Under the pieces are notes generated by a model that was not told where the DNA came from, made no database searches, and worked only from the letters and a program-made list of their open reading frames with translations. A DNA stretch of 64,000 bases, taken from contig NZ_AYOZ01000045.1 in assembly GCF_000508165.1 (NCBI RefSeq), positions 171,759 to 235,758 on the forward strand, read 5' to 3'. A program made the translations under genes and the position numbers. Positions 27,252 to 38,387 of the stretch are shown here, piece after piece (the stretch's first letter is position 1; every line of letters starts with the position of its first letter). Origin of the DNA: Marinomonas profundimaris (GTDB taxonomy: Bacteria; Pseudomonadota; Gammaproteobacteria; Pseudomonadales; Marinomonadaceae).

Positions 27252-28253
27252 CTAGCTTCCAAGTGTCGCCACCAACATGGCTTTGATGGTGTGCAACCGA
27301 TTTTCTGCCTGATCAAATTGAATGCCCGCAACGGATTCAAACACCTCATCGGACACTTCCATTTCGCTGATACCAAACTTCTGATAAATCTCTTCGCCAA
27401 CATGCGTGTCGCGATTATGGAACGCGGGCAAACAATGCATGAATTTGGTTGCGCTGTTGCCTGTTGCGTCCATCAAGGCTTGGTCGACGCGATAAGGCGT
27501 GAGTAACTTGATTCGCTCTTCCCAAACAGAATCTGGCTCGCCCATAGAAACCCACACATCGGTATGAATAAAGTCACAATCCTTAACCGCTTCTTTTGGG
27601 TCTTCCGTGATGGTCAATTTGCCGCCGTAGCGTTTTTCTAATTCCCGTGCTGGTTTTAAGAATTCGTCACTTGGCCATAAGGACTTAGGCGCCGCAATGC
27701 GCACATCCATTCCCATTAAACACCCAGCAATCATCAATGAATGCCCCATATTGGAATGAGCGTCTCCCACATAGGCGTAACGTATTTCACTCAATGGTTT
27801 GCCACAGTTCTCGCGCATGGTTAATAAATCAGCCAGCATTTGTGTCGGGTGAAATTCATCCGTTAAGCCGTTATAAACAGGCACGCCTGCGTATTGAGCC
27901 AGTTCTTCTACCACCTTCTGACCAAAACCACGGTATTCAATTGCATCGAACATTCGCCCCAATACACGAGCGGTGTCTTTCATCGATTCTTTCTTACCAA
28001 TTTGAGAACCAGAAGGCCCTAGATAAGTCACTTGCGCGCCCTGGTCAAATGAAGCGACTTCGAACGCACACATAGTACGAGTTGAGGATTTTTCAAAAAT
28101 CAGACAAATGTTTTTGCCCTTTAATCCCTGCTGTTCCATTCCGGTGTATTTCGCTCGCTTAAGGTCACGAGATAAATCCAATAAAAAGTTCACGTCGCGT
28201 TGCGTAAAATCCAATAACTTAAGAAAATTTCTATTACGTAAATTAAATGACAT
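27252..28253 (-). CDS. arcB: Ornithine carbamoyltransferase, catabolic
   Basis: 333 aa. The carbamoyl-phosphate loop [12 protein letters not shown] near residue 56, the [11 protein letters not shown] motif, DVWVSMGEP and the HCLPAF ornithine motif are intact. In this operon it runs in the catabolic direction, turning citrulline and phosphate into ornithine and carbamoyl phosphate. It lies between arcA and arcC, 58 and 50 bp away. Confidence 0.94.
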   Translation of the reverse strand: MSFNLRNRNFLKLLDFTQRDVNFLLDLSRDLKRAKYTGMEQQGLKGKNICLIFEKSSTRTMCAFEVASFDQGAQVTYLGPSGSQIGKKESMKDTARVLGRMFDAIEYRGFGQKVVEELAQYAGVPVYNGLTDEFHPTQMLADLLTMRENCGKPLSEIRYAYVGDAHSNMGHSLMIAGCLMGMDVRIAAPKSLWPSDEFLKPARELEKRYGGKLTITEDPKEAVKDCDFIHTDVWVSMGEPDSVWEERIKLLTPYRVDQALMDATGNSATKFMHCLPAFHNRDTHVGEEIYQKFGISEMEVSDEVFESVAGIQFDQAENRLHTIKAMLVATLGS

Positions 28254-28311
28254 GGTTGCATTCCTTTATAAATTCAAACGTTTGCTCAATGTAGCGAGCA
28301 CCGCAATACGA

Positions 28312-29553
28312 TTAATAATCCACAGGATCGCGCCACACAGGACACGTCATACAATGACCGCCGCCACGACCTCGACCCAATTCAGCACCGCTGACGGTAA
28401 TCACTTCCACGCCGGCTTTTCTCAACAAGGTATTGGTATAAGTATTACGGTCATAAGCGACAACCACGCCGGGTTCCAACGCCACCACGTTATTGCCGTC
28501 GTCCCATTGTTCGCGCTCTTTCTGATAACTGTCTCCGCCGGTTTGCACTACGTTGAGTTTTTTAATGTCTAAACATTCCGCCGCGATATCAAACAGGTGT
28601 TTCTTTTCTTTACGGAAATCGATTTTTTCAGCGTTATCACCTGGTCTCAGGCTGTAACATTGAATCTCATCACACACGTCGACAAAGGCCGTGACCACGT
28701 CGCGATCACAATGACTAAACACCGTGTCTAAATGCATCGCGGAACGGGATCGTGGCATTTGGCACGCCACGACGCGAGTCGCTGCGCCTTCATCAAACAG
28801 TCTTTGGGCAATCTGCCCTACGGCTTGTGGCGAGGTGCGCTCGCCCATTCCGATCAATACACTGCCATTGCCCCACGCCATCACATCACCGCCTTCCACG
28901 GTTGCTGGTCCGTGGTCTTTGTCTGGGTCGCCCCACCAAATTTTGAAATCGCCATTATTAAATGCAGGCGTAAAAGCCGGATGAAACCGATAAATTGCGG
29001 TAACTAATAAGGTTTCAGGTCGGCGCGCTGGCCAATACATCGGATTCACCGTGACGCCGTTGTAAATCCAACTGCTGTTATCGCGAGTGAATTGCGTATT
29101 CGGTAACGGAGGAATCACAAAACCGTCTTCGCCTAAATAATTGCCAAACATGCCATGAGGCTTAAAGGGCAATTCATGCGACGCAATACCGCCAATCAAA
29201 TACATGGCTAACTGTTCGGCCGGCATACCATCAAGCCAGCTGCGTAATTCGTTTAGCATGCCAACGCCGACTTGGTTTTCGTTAATGCGACGATCAAGAA
29301 TCCACGCCTTGGCTTTTTTATTGCGCACGGTTTCTTTTAATAGCTGACCAAACTCAAGCACTTGTACACCACGACTTTCCATTTTCATGCAGAAGTCCAT
29401 GTGGTCTGTTCGTGCCTGCTGAACCCATAAAACATCGTCGTACAGTAGTTCTGCGGCGTTGGCCGGAGTCAGTCGTGAATGGGCAAGGCCCGGCTGACAC
29501 ACAATCACTTTACGTAACTTACCAATTTCAGAATGAACACCAAATTCGATCAT
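28312..29553 (-). CDS. arcA: Arginine deiminase
   Basis: 413 aa cytoplasmic hydrolase converting arginine to citrulline and ammonia. Family signatures include [19 protein letters not shown] at the start, [13 protein letters not shown] near residue 165, [12 protein letters not shown] and the nucleophilic cysteine in [16 protein letters not shown] at the C-terminus. It is the first soluble enzyme gene after the transporter. Confidence 0.95.
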   Translation of the reverse strand: MIEFGVHSEIGKLRKVIVCQPGLAHSRLTPANAAELLYDDVLWVQQARTDHMDFCMKMESRGVQVLEFGQLLKETVRNKKAKAWILDRRINENQVGVGMLNELRSWLDGMPAEQLAMYLIGGIASHELPFKPHGMFGNYLGEDGFVIPPLPNTQFTRDNSSWIYNGVTVNPMYWPARRPETLLVTAIYRFHPAFTPAFNNGDFKIWWGDPDKDHGPATVEGGDVMAWGNGSVLIGMGERTSPQAVGQIAQRLFDEGAATRVVACQMPRSRSAMHLDTVFSHCDRDVVTAFVDVCDEIQCYSLRPGDNAEKIDFRKEKKHLFDIAAECLDIKKLNVVQTGGDSYQKEREQWDDGNNVVALEPGVVVAYDRNTYTNTLLRKAGVEVITVSGAELGRGRGGGHCMTCPVWRDPVDY

Positions 29554-29644
29554 TTTCTTGTCCTATAAAGTAGGTAAAAAACACATGGCTAGACAAAATT
29601 TCGACTCATAAAGGCCTAGCGAAAAAAGACGCCAATATCATGAC

Positions 29645-31051
29645 TTAAGCGCTCAACGCGACCACACTCAGCCCGCCCATAATGATGACGCAAAGGATCA
29701 ACAGCAGTGGCCAAACAAAACGCAACCAGCGTTCATACGGCACCTTGGCAATGGCTAATCCACCCATCACCACCGCAAACGTAGGATTAAACAAATTCAC
29801 CAAACCATTGGCAGACTGAAACGCCGTTACCACCAACTCTCGGCCTACACCAGAAAAGTCCGCCAACGGCGCCATAATAGGCATGCTTAATACGGCCAAA
29901 CCGGAGGAAGAAGGAACAAAGAACGACATAAGAATTTCAATGCCAAACATTGCATTGATAAAGACGACAGAGGACAAGCCACTCAGTGTGTCTTCACCCA
30001 AATGCAGAATGGTGTCTGTCATATGACCGGCGTCCATAATCACAACAATACCGCGCGCAATACCGATAATAATGGCCACGCCCAATAGGTCGCGTGCACC
30101 ATCGATAAAGACTTCAGTAAAGGTCTTCTCTCCCATTCGAGTGACAAAACCAATCAAAATGGCCGATGCAATAAAGAGTGCGCCCATTTTCGCCATCCAC
30201 CAGCCTTGGCTGGATACCCCCCAGATCATCACAGCAAACGTCAAAGCAAAAATAACCAGCACAATCTTCTGGGCAATCGTCAGTTTTTCGACACTTTCAG
30301 CGTCTGTTTTTTTACCAAATTGCGCTTCAATGTCCGCACGATGATCGGCAACAATAGACAGTTCAGGGTTCGCTCGGACCTTCGCCGCATAACGCATCAC
30401 ATAAATAACGCACGCCAACCAACCGCTAAACAAAATGAAAAAGCGCAAACCAATCCCTTGGGTAAACGGAATATCTGCAGCGTTGGCCGCAATAACCGTT
30501 GCAAAAGGATTAATGGTTGAACCGAGCGTACCGATTCCCGCACCTAATAGAATGATGCCGACCACCACCACCGCGTCGTAACCGACGGCAATCATAACGG
30601 GAATAAGCAAAGCATAAAAAGCCAGTGACTCCTCTGCCATGCCATAAGTCGTTCCGCCAACGGCAAAGAGTGCCATCAGAATCGGTATCATCCATTTTTC
30701 ATGGCCTTTCAGTGTCACCATTTCACGGGATATGGCGGTATCAATCGCCCCGGTTTTTTTCACCACACCCAAAAAACCGCCAATAATGATGACAAACAAA
30801 GCGACATCTATCGCAGCAGCTTCATAACTATCAGGATCATAAAAGCCAGCGATGGGCGCGAGAAACACATCCACAACGCCTTGAGGGTTCGAATCAACTT
30901 GCTGATACGTGCCAGGGACTGGGATTTCCTTTCCTAATGCCTCGCTTTGAATACGGTCATATTGCCCAGCAGGAACCAGCCAAGTACCGGCGGCGACTAA
31001 AGCAATGAGCAAAAAAAGAATGGTGTACGCGGTTGGAAATTTAAAAGTCAT
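29645..31051 (-). CDS. arcD: YfcC/ArcD-like basic amino acid antiporter
   Basis: About 468 aa, 11-12 hydrophobic segments. It starts MTFKFPTAYTILFLLIALVAAGTWLVPAGQYDR, given here from its first residues to the periplasmic loop, the hallmark of the YfcC/C4-dicarboxylate carrier-like family (not the classic APC-type ArcD). Leading an arcABC operon it very probably exchanges arginine for ornithine. The ATG at 31051 has an AAGGG site; the TTG at 31069 is disregarded. Confidence 0.82.
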   Translation of the reverse strand: MTFKFPTAYTILFLLIALVAAGTWLVPAGQYDRIQSEALGKEIPVPGTYQQVDSNPQGVVDVFLAPIAGFYDPDSYEAAAIDVALFVIIIGGFLGVVKKTGAIDTAISREMVTLKGHEKWMIPILMALFAVGGTTYGMAEESLAFYALLIPVMIAVGYDAVVVVGIILLGAGIGTLGSTINPFATVIAANAADIPFTQGIGLRFFILFSGWLACVIYVMRYAAKVRANPELSIVADHRADIEAQFGKKTDAESVEKLTIAQKIVLVIFALTFAVMIWGVSSQGWWMAKMGALFIASAILIGFVTRMGEKTFTEVFIDGARDLLGVAIIIGIARGIVVIMDAGHMTDTILHLGEDTLSGLSSVVFINAMFGIEILMSFFVPSSSGLAVLSMPIMAPLADFSGVGRELVVTAFQSANGLVNLFNPTFAVVMGGLAIAKVPYERWLRFVWPLLLILCVIIMGGLSVVALSA

Positions 31052-31192
31052 AATGAACGCCCTTTCCAAATAGAGAGGTTTTTATTTTTGTTTTTAAAAA
31101 ACATCTATTCATCGTTTATTTCCATAAGTGGTAGCGCCGAAACAGCTTCGTGACCATCGAAAACAAAGTGAAAGAATAAAATAAAAAACGCG

Positions 31193-31215
31193 TTAAATAT
31201 TTTTGTTAAATATTT
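31193..31215. repeat. Direct repeat upstream of the arc operon
   Basis: Two copies of TTAAATATTT at 31193 and 31206, 13 bp apart, in an AT-rich stretch about 145 bp before the arcD start. An UP-like element or binding site is possible. Confidence 0.35.
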
Positions 31216-31254
31216 AATAGGGTTTCATCATGCATCATCAGGTTTTGGTTAACA

Positions 31255-31268
31255 TTGCGCCAAATCAA
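31255..31268. promoter_or_regulatory. Possible FNR/ANR box for the arginine deiminase operon
   Basis: TTGCGCCAAATCAA matches the FNR/ANR dyad TTGAT-N4-ATCAA at 8 of 10 positions. It sits about 210 bp before arcD. Anaerobic control by ANR is established for arc operons of pseudomonads; here it is a candidate only. Confidence 0.4.
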
Positions 31269-31354
31269 TCTTTCATGGGGAAGTAAGAGGATGAGAACGC
31301 ATTTGAAATATTGATGGCACTGAGGTAAACGGTAAGAGGAAAAGAAAGGAGGAT

Positions 31355-32260
31355 TTAGTCGAGAATTTCAAAACCTGACAAGACGTCAAACAATTCGGCA
31401 TCGATGCCACTTTGGCGCAAACGGTGAAATGTACGGTTTAAGTCTTCTTGTAACTCATCGATGTTTTTTTCAGCCCGTTGCATGGCGGCTAATCGGCTGG
31501 CATTTTCGCTGGCCAATGATTCTGCACACGCTCTAAAAAGGCTCACAAAAAGGTATTCACGTACAAACGCACGCAATGTTTTATCTTGGTCAGGCATCAC
31601 TTCAGCAAGGTTATTCGTCGGCCAATGAAAATCGGCAAGATTGTTTTGCCAAGCCGCATCCAAGGGCAACAACTGATGGCTCACTGGACGATAAACAGAA
31701 CCTTGCTCAGGCCGATGATAAAACAGGTACACTTTATCCACGACACCTTGTTCCCGCTGTGCTTCTACCTCGGTCAACACTTTTCCCACCAGCTCTGAAA
31801 TGGTATGGATCGAACCGGGCAGCGAGAAGCTTTTTCCAGTTTTAAGAGAGGTATCGAGTAAACGTGATTGGATTCGTTCGCCAACCGCCCAGACAATTTT
31901 TTCACCTGAGATACTGGCCAATGATGCCTCAAGAAACTCAACCATGACGTCATTGAATTGCCCAACTAACCCTTGATCTGACCCGAAAACAATGACCCCC
32001 ACGGAAGGTGCCTTTGTTTGTGATCGATTTATCGCCACAGGTGGCAAATCCAACGCTGGCGCCTTCGCTTGCTTACCACTGGCCGACAAACAGGCCACCA
32101 ATCCTAACTGGACAGTTTGATAATAATCGTCCAGCGAATGCACGGCTTTTTCGTATTGCCCAATACTCGAGGACGCAATGGTTTTCATACTGCGAACGAC
32201 CGATTGAAGGTCTTGAGCACTCGAGATTTTATGACGTAAGCTGGCAATGCTGTCTCTCAT
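31355..32260 (-). CDS. atpG: N-type ATPase gamma subunit
   Basis: 301 aa. Central rotor-stalk subunit: the N-terminal helix ([30 protein letters not shown], residues 4-33) and C-terminal helix ([32 protein letters not shown]) have the gamma pattern, with a divergent middle. The start overlaps the atpA stop by four bases (ATGA). It is the last gene of the atpDCQRBEFAG operon, where the standard F-type order would place it between alpha and beta. Confidence 0.9.
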   Translation of the reverse strand: MRDSIASLRHKISSAQDLQSVVRSMKTIASSSIGQYEKAVHSLDDYYQTVQLGLVACLSASGKQAKAPALDLPPVAINRSQTKAPSVGVIVFGSDQGLVGQFNDVMVEFLEASLASISGEKIVWAVGERIQSRLLDTSLKTGKSFSLPGSIHTISELVGKVLTEVEAQREQGVVDKVYLFYHRPEQGSVYRPVSHQLLPLDAAWQNNLADFHWPTNNLAEVMPDQDKTLRAFVREYLFVSLFRACAESLASENASRLAAMQRAEKNIDELQEDLNRTFHRLRQSGIDAELFDVLSGFEILD

Positions 32261-33804
32261 GAATGCTCACTCGACTCAGACTCTTTCCCCTTAACCGTGG
32301 TAAAAAAACCATGTAGCGCGCCACGAGCAAGCGTAAGAATGACACTCTTATCTTCATCACTTAATTTCTTTGCGCTGTTCAACCGCTCAATCAGATCATC
32401 TGAAAGGTTGACCGCCGCCTTGCGAACCACTTGCTCCGCCTCGGGCATGTTTTCTAAAGAAACGTCATCAAACAAGTCCGCCGTCAACGCCACCAATACA
32501 ATGATTTGCTCCGCCATTGATACAGGGGCGAATTCAGGCTGCATTAAGCACGCTCGAATGCGTCGACCATGCTCAATCGATTTAAGTGTTGTGTCGTCTA
32601 ACCTTGCTCCAAAACGCGCAAAGGTTTCTAGTTCTTCAAACTGAGCATAGGCCAATTTCAAGTCCACCGTTACGCCTCGATAGGCCGCACGCTGTGCTTT
32701 ACCACCCACACGAGAAACGGATTTACCCACATCGACAGCGGGCAAAACGCCCAACTCAAACAACGCTGGTGAAAGGTAAATTTGGCCATCGGTGATGGAA
32801 ATCAGGTTGGTCGGAATGTACGCGGAGATGTCTTGCGCCTCGGTTTCAATAATCGGCAGTGCCGTCAAAGAACCGCCACCCAGCGCGGCACTCAGATGAG
32901 TTGCTCGTTCTAAAAGCCGCGAGTGAATATAAAAAATATCGCCAGGAAAGGCTTCTCGACCCGGTGGTCGACGCAGCAATAACGACAATTCACGATACGC
33001 GCGAGCATGGTGCGTCAGGTCATCATAGACGATTAAAACATCTCGACCTTTCTCCATGAAAAACTCAGCGATACTGGTGGCCGCATACGGCGCAACGTAC
33101 GCTAATCCCGGCGGATCATTCCCTTCCGTTACCACCACAATGGTGTATTCCAATGCGCCTTGTTCTTGCAATGTTGCCACCACTTTGGCGACACCAGAAG
33201 CACGCTGACCAATGGCACAATAAACACAAATAACGTCTTTGCCACGTTGGTTTAATATCGTATCAAGAGCAATGGCTGTCTTGCCCGTTTGTCGATCACC
33301 CAGTATCAATTCTCGCTGCCCTAAACCAACTGGAATCAAAGCATCAATGACTTTTATACCCGTTTGCAAAGGCACACTAACGGCAGAACGATCCATGATA
33401 GCAGGCGATGGACGTTCCACTGGGCGACGCTCGGTGGTAACAATGGCGCCTTTTCCGTCCAACGGCTCACCAATTGGGTTGATAATTCGCCCCATCAGGC
33501 TGTCTCCCACTGGGACATCCACTACGTGACCGAGGCGTTCAACCTCGTCTCCTGCTTGAAGATGCCAATAATCACCCAGTAGCACAACGCCGATTTCATT
33601 TTCGTCTACATTAAAGGCAATGCCATAAATGTCACCGGGAAACTTCAACAACTCTTCATAGCCAACACCCGGCAAGCCAGATACTTTGGCAATACCCGTA
33701 GCAATACTGGTAATAATGCCCACTTCTCGTGGCTTCAATTCCGCTTCAAAGGATTCTCGCGCTTGCGAAAGACCTGAGAACATTTCATCAAACATGGATT
33801 TCAT
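32257..33804 (-). CDS. atpA: N-type ATPase alpha subunit
   Basis: About 515 aa, non-catalytic nucleotide-binding subunit of the F1-like head. Walker A is [13 protein letters not shown]; the alpha signature [34 protein letters not shown] is seen in positions 255-290; [10 protein letters not shown] follows. The ATG at 33804 has an AGGGTGG site and overlaps the end of atpF by about 17 bp. Divergence from housekeeping F-type alpha marks it as the second, N-type, complex. Confidence 0.93.
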   Translation of the reverse strand: MKSMFDEMFSGLSQARESFEAELKPREVGIITSIATGIAKVSGLPGVGYEELLKFPGDIYGIAFNVDENEIGVVLLGDYWHLQAGDEVERLGHVVDVPVGDSLMGRIINPIGEPLDGKGAIVTTERRPVERPSPAIMDRSAVSVPLQTGIKVIDALIPVGLGQRELILGDRQTGKTAIALDTILNQRGKDVICVYCAIGQRASGVAKVVATLQEQGALEYTIVVVTEGNDPPGLAYVAPYAATSIAEFFMEKGRDVLIVYDDLTHHARAYRELSLLLRRPPGREAFPGDIFYIHSRLLERATHLSAALGGGSLTALPIIETEAQDISAYIPTNLISITDGQIYLSPALFELGVLPAVDVGKSVSRVGGKAQRAAYRGVTVDLKLAYAQFEELETFARFGARLDDTTLKSIEHGRRIRACLMQPEFAPVSMAEQIIVLVALTADLFDDVSLENMPEAEQVVRKAAVNLSDDLIERLNSAKKLSDEDKSVILTLARGALHGFFTTVKGKESESSEHS

Positions 33805-34612
33805 GGCCACCCTGCCCTTCGCCGTCAATGGCTTGATCCTTGTCGCGGCTTTCATCATGAAGCTGCATCACTTGGTTGACATGTTTTGTCAGTATCGCCA
33901 GATAATCGGCAATACTCCATGCGATTTTTTGACCGCCGACATTCACTTCTATGCCGCTTATTACATTGGGATCACTCGCAAAATCTATGTCTGCAGATGC
34001 CCCTAACATGTCTTGTAACGCGGCTTTTATCAGCGAACGTTCCGCTTCTGGAAAATCAAACGCGGTATGAACTATTAAAGGCTGACTTGCGCTTTCAAAG
34101 GTCGATGTTAAGCTGACTTTGTCTTCGTCTTTTAGGGCCGCTAATCGTGCGATAAAAACACGTGCCATGCTCGACTCCAAACTGGTTTCAGCAAGATCTT
34201 TCAGCGCCTTACGAACGATCAAAAACACTTCCTCTTGCGTTTTCTGAGTCAGCGAATCCTGCAAAGTAAGTTGCTCACTTTTAAGCGCCAAGGACAGCTT
34301 GCTTCGCAACGCATCGGATTCTTGTCGAACAAGATCAAGCAAGCGTATTTTTTCTGCTTTCGCTTCTGCCGTGACATTTGCCATGCTGGTTGCTCGGTGC
34401 GCAATGAAGTCTGCATTTTTTTGCTGAAATGCCTCACGCTGCTTTTCTGCCTCGGCTCTTTTTTCATACGCGTCCGCCAGTTCATCCGCAATGCGTTTTT
34501 CACGAGCATCGATTGCATCCAAAATAGGATGATACAAAAAACGCTTCAGCAACCAAACGAGAACCAGAAAGTTGATGAGTTGTGCTATGACGGTAAACCA
34601 ATCAATCAACAT
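33788..34612 (-). CDS. atpF: N-type ATPase subunit b with delta-like C-terminal domain
   Basis: 274 aa, much longer than a normal b subunit (about 156). One transmembrane helix near residues 5-27 is followed by a long charged coiled coil (residues 30-130). The last 40 residues ([17 protein letters not shown], then [13 protein letters not shown]) resemble the conserved C-terminus of delta/OSCP. No separate atpH gene exists in the operon, so a b-delta fusion forms the peripheral stalk. Confidence 0.88.
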   Translation of the reverse strand: MLIDWFTVIAQLINFLVLVWLLKRFLYHPILDAIDAREKRIADELADAYEKRAEAEKQREAFQQKNADFIAHRATSMANVTAEAKAEKIRLLDLVRQESDALRSKLSLALKSEQLTLQDSLTQKTQEEVFLIVRKALKDLAETSLESSMARVFIARLAALKDEDKVSLTSTFESASQPLIVHTAFDFPEAERSLIKAALQDMLGASADIDFASDPNVISGIEVNVGGQKIAWSIADYLAILTKHVNQVMQLHDESRDKDQAIDGEGQGGHEIHV

Positions 34613-34615
34613 AAT

Positions 34616-34897
34616 TTATTGGCCTGTCGCTTGGGCAATACCGTAATTCCAAAAAGGGTTAGCAAACAGCAAAATCATCGACACCACAAAACAGTAAATC
34701 GCGGTGGACTCAATCATCGCCAAGCCCACAAACAAGGTTCGTGTAATTGTCGCAGATGCATCGGGTTGCTGAGCCAAAGAAGACAAGGCGACCGCCACGG
34801 CTTTACCTTCACCCAACGATGGGCCAATAACGCCAATGGCAATGGTCAGTCCCGCTGTAATAATCGATACCACTGCAATAATTGTCATGCTGTCCAT
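34616..34897 (-). CDS. atpE: N-type ATPase subunit c
   Basis: 93 aa hairpin of two transmembrane helices that forms the rotor ring. I start at the ATG at 34897, which has a perfect GGAG site five bases upstream; the ORF can extend seven codons further. Helix 1 has GPSLGEG with Glu30 and helix 2 has MIEST with Glu63-Ser64-Thr65. The EST triad is typical of sodium-binding c subunits, while Glu30 replaces the usual glutamine. The RQPD-like polar loop reads AQQPDA. Confidence 0.92.
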   Translation of the reverse strand: MDSMTIIAVVSIITAGLTIAIGVIGPSLGEGKAVAVALSSLAQQPDASATITRTLFVGLAMIESTAIYCFVVSMILLFANPFWNYGIAQATGQ

Positions 34898-34910
34898 AGT
34901 TACTCCATAA

Positions 34911-34942
34911 ATGTTCATATAGTTAAATGTTCATATAGTTAA
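34911..34942. repeat. 16-bp perfect tandem duplication between atpE and atpB
   Basis: ATGTTCATATAGTTAA occurs twice without gap (34911-34926 and 34927-34942) in the short non-coding gap upstream of the atpE ribosome-binding site. It lengthens the atpB-atpE spacer and could affect mRNA folding before atpE. Confidence 0.85.
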
Positions 34943-34955
34943 ATCGTGATTAGGA

Positions 34956-35645
34956 TTAATTGACCGAAGCGGCCGATGTTTTTTGCGTACTCGTGGCCGC
35001 TGCGATGTACACGGTTGCCAAAACGAAAAAGATATAGGCTTGCACTATGCCGGTGAGCAACCCCAGCAAGGTCATCACAATAGGAAATAAAAACGGTGTA
35101 ATGGTGAGCAATATGGCGATGATCATGGCGCCACTCATCATGTTGCCAAACAAACGCACAGCGAGGGCCAAGGTACGAGATATCTCACTGATAATATTAA
35201 ACGGCAACATAATAATGGTCGGCTTCGTGTAGGTAGAAAGGTAACGCGCCAGCCCTTGATCTTGAATACCAAACATCGGCACAGCCACCAACACACATAA
35301 CGCCAACACCGCTGTCGTAGAAAGCGACCCCGTTGGCGGTTCAAAGCCGGGGATGATCGTACCGAGCGCAGAAAGCGCGATAAACAAAAACAGCGAACCT
35401 AAAAAGCCGAGGTACTTGTGAGGTTGATTCAGTCCCACTTCTTCGATTTGTTGATTAATAGTGATCACCACCACTTCCAACAAATTCTGCCAGCGGGAGC
35501 GCTGCAAATGGGTCGACAATTTTCGAGTAATCAAGATTGAACTCAACACCAGAACCAACATCACCAACCAGGTAAATACGATGGTAGCATTGAGTTTGAT
35601 AAAGCCCATTTGCCAATAAATAAGTTGATCGGGACTAAGGTTCAT
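34956..35645 (-). CDS. atpB: N-type ATPase subunit a
   Basis: 229 aa membrane stator with about five to six hydrophobic helices. The essential arginine is in SRTLALAVRLFGNMMSG near residue 160, and the C-terminal helix ends GIVQAYIFFVLATVYIAAAT. It forms the ion half-channels facing the c ring. The start overlaps the atpR stop by four bases. Confidence 0.92.
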   Translation of the reverse strand: MNLSPDQLIYWQMGFIKLNATIVFTWLVMLVLVLSSILITRKLSTHLQRSRWQNLLEVVVITINQQIEEVGLNQPHKYLGFLGSLFLFIALSALGTIIPGFEPPTGSLSTTAVLALCVLVAVPMFGIQDQGLARYLSTYTKPTIIMLPFNIISEISRTLALAVRLFGNMMSGAMIIAILLTITPFLFPIVMTLLGLLTGIVQAYIFFVLATVYIAAATSTQKTSAASVN

Positions 35646-35998
35646 TCCTGCTCCTCTGTTTGAATCGGGCTGTCTTTTCCAACCAGCGCAGGCAGGATTA
35701 ACACCGTATCTTCTTTTGATTTAATGTAACGCGTCACAAACACTCGCATCACCATAAACCCAAACAGCCCCAGTAATAATTGACGCCAATCGTTGCTTAA
35801 AAAAACATAAAAACCGGCGACGACTACCCCCATTCTAAGCAACAGACTGAGTAAAAATAAGGGGGCCACATTTCGACGAGAATCCAACTGACGTACCGTC
35901 CACCAAAGCCCAGTAAAATAAAAAGCCCCCAGCAACACACCAATAAATGCAGCAAACGCCCCACTCGCCCACACGTTGTCACCAAAGTTAATTAACAT
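35642..35998 (-). CDS. atpR: N-type ATPase assembly protein AtpR
   Basis: About 118 aa with three hydrophobic segments and an Arg-rich turn (RQLDSRRN) after the first. Position between atpQ and atpB is diagnostic of N-ATPase operons, where AtpR is a small membrane protein found only with this enzyme. The longer upstream open frame lies inside atpQ and is disregarded; the start may be 35998 or 36007, overlapping atpQ by 11-20 bp. Confidence 0.82.
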   Translation of the reverse strand: MLINFGDNVWASGAFAAFIGVLLGAFYFTGLWWTVRQLDSRRNVAPLFLLSLLLRMGVVVAGFYVFLSNDWRQLLLGLFGFMVMRVFVTRYIKSKEDTVLILPALVGKDSPIQTEEQE

Positions 35999-36353
35999 CG
36001 CTTTCATCCTCATCTTGGTGAATGTCTTTGTCTTCTTTTTCGACCCAATGCCACGCGTTAAAACAACCAAGGCAAAGACCAACAACCAGCAGCGCCAATG
36101 TCCACGAACGGCCACCCGGATATTCATCATCCAACCAAATGCCCAGTGCGGCGCCGAGCAACGTGGGGATTGCTACGGACCAACCAACCAATCCCATCAT
36201 ACCCAAACCCGACCACACGGTTTTTGTCACATGACGTTGCGCTTTGAGTTTTCGTTGCGCCATATCACCGACGTGTTGGCTGTAGTTCTGTTGACTGTCG
36301 CTCGCAGACGGTTTTTGTGTCGACTTTTTGTCCGTGCTTGGCTCATCTTTCAT
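35988..36353 (-). CDS. atpQ: N-type ATPase AtpQ (AtpI/AtpZ-like membrane protein)
   Basis: 121 aa. A charged N-terminal half (Lys/Ser/Gln-rich) precedes two transmembrane helices near residues 50-72 and 83-103, with GMMGLVGWSVAIPTLLG and WTLALLVVGLCLGC. It resembles the AtpI family thought to help c-ring assembly or ion supply. The start overlaps the atpC stop by four bases. Confidence 0.82.
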   Translation of the reverse strand: MKDEPSTDKKSTQKPSASDSQQNYSQHVGDMAQRKLKAQRHVTKTVWSGLGMMGLVGWSVAIPTLLGAALGIWLDDEYPGGRSWTLALLVVGLCLGCFNAWHWVEKEDKDIHQDEDESDVN

Positions 36354-36766
36354 AACAAGGTTGTGTCCTGTTTAAACGCCGCCAAACGCTGCACAAAACC
36401 GCCTTCCATCTTGGTTAATACCGAGCGCAATTTTTGTTCTTGTTCGTTAAGCTGCATAAATTCTTCTTCGACCGCCACACGTAATTCATCCAATCCCATG
36501 CCGCTCATGGCATTACGCACAGACACTCGAACATCCAACCCTGTTTTCACTAAAACACCTTCATCGACGGCCAGATACACTTCGTCTTTGCCTTCGGTTT
36601 CAAATACCAGAATTCCCGCAGACAACGACGCAACGCAGTCCAAGCGATGAGGCAAAATACCAAACGCACCTTGATGCGTCATCGCCACAATGCGTACGAC
36701 GTTTTGCGCCTCAGCAAACACTTTATAAGGCAACAAAACCTTCAATGTCATCTGCGCATCTGACAT
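36350..36766 (-). CDS. atpC: N-type ATPase epsilon subunit
   Basis: 138 aa. The beta-barrel N-terminus is recognisable (TLKVLLPYKVFAEAQNVVRI, then GAFGILPHRLDCVASLSAGIL) and a helical C-terminus follows. It couples gamma to the c ring. It lies two bases after atpD; the beta-epsilon start of the operon is a hallmark of the N-type order. Confidence 0.9.
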   Translation of the reverse strand: MSDAQMTLKVLLPYKVFAEAQNVVRIVAMTHQGAFGILPHRLDCVASLSAGILVFETEGKDEVYLAVDEGVLVKTGLDVRVSVRNAMSGMGLDELRVAVEEEFMQLNEQEQKLRSVLTKMEGGFVQRLAAFKQDTTLL

Positions 36767-36768
36767 GT

Positions 36769-38226
<1,458 letters not shown>

Positions 38227-38352
38227 TTATCCCTTTATTTACATCTCATCAGCAATGCCGAATACCTAACATTCCCTCGCTGTATTCAACCACTGGTACG
38301 CGGTATTTTTTCCTATGCTTACCACACTACCCTAATGACGAGAGTACAAACA

Positions 38353-38366
38353 ATGACCTACATCAG
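38353..38366. promoter_or_regulatory. Possible FNR/ANR box upstream of the N-ATPase operon
   Basis: On the minus strand CTGATGTAGGTCAT resembles the common pseudomonad-type box TTGAT-N4-GTCAA, with mismatches at both outermost bases. It is centred about 136 bp before the atpD start. No strong -10 element is visible at the expected distance. Confidence 0.3.
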
Positions 38367-38387
38367 ATATATAAGAATAATTATCAC

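Noticed and set aside
34235..34942. Rightward 235-aa open frame opposite atpF and atpE
   Set aside because: Antisense to two well-supported genes; Cys/His/Asn-rich random-like sequence.
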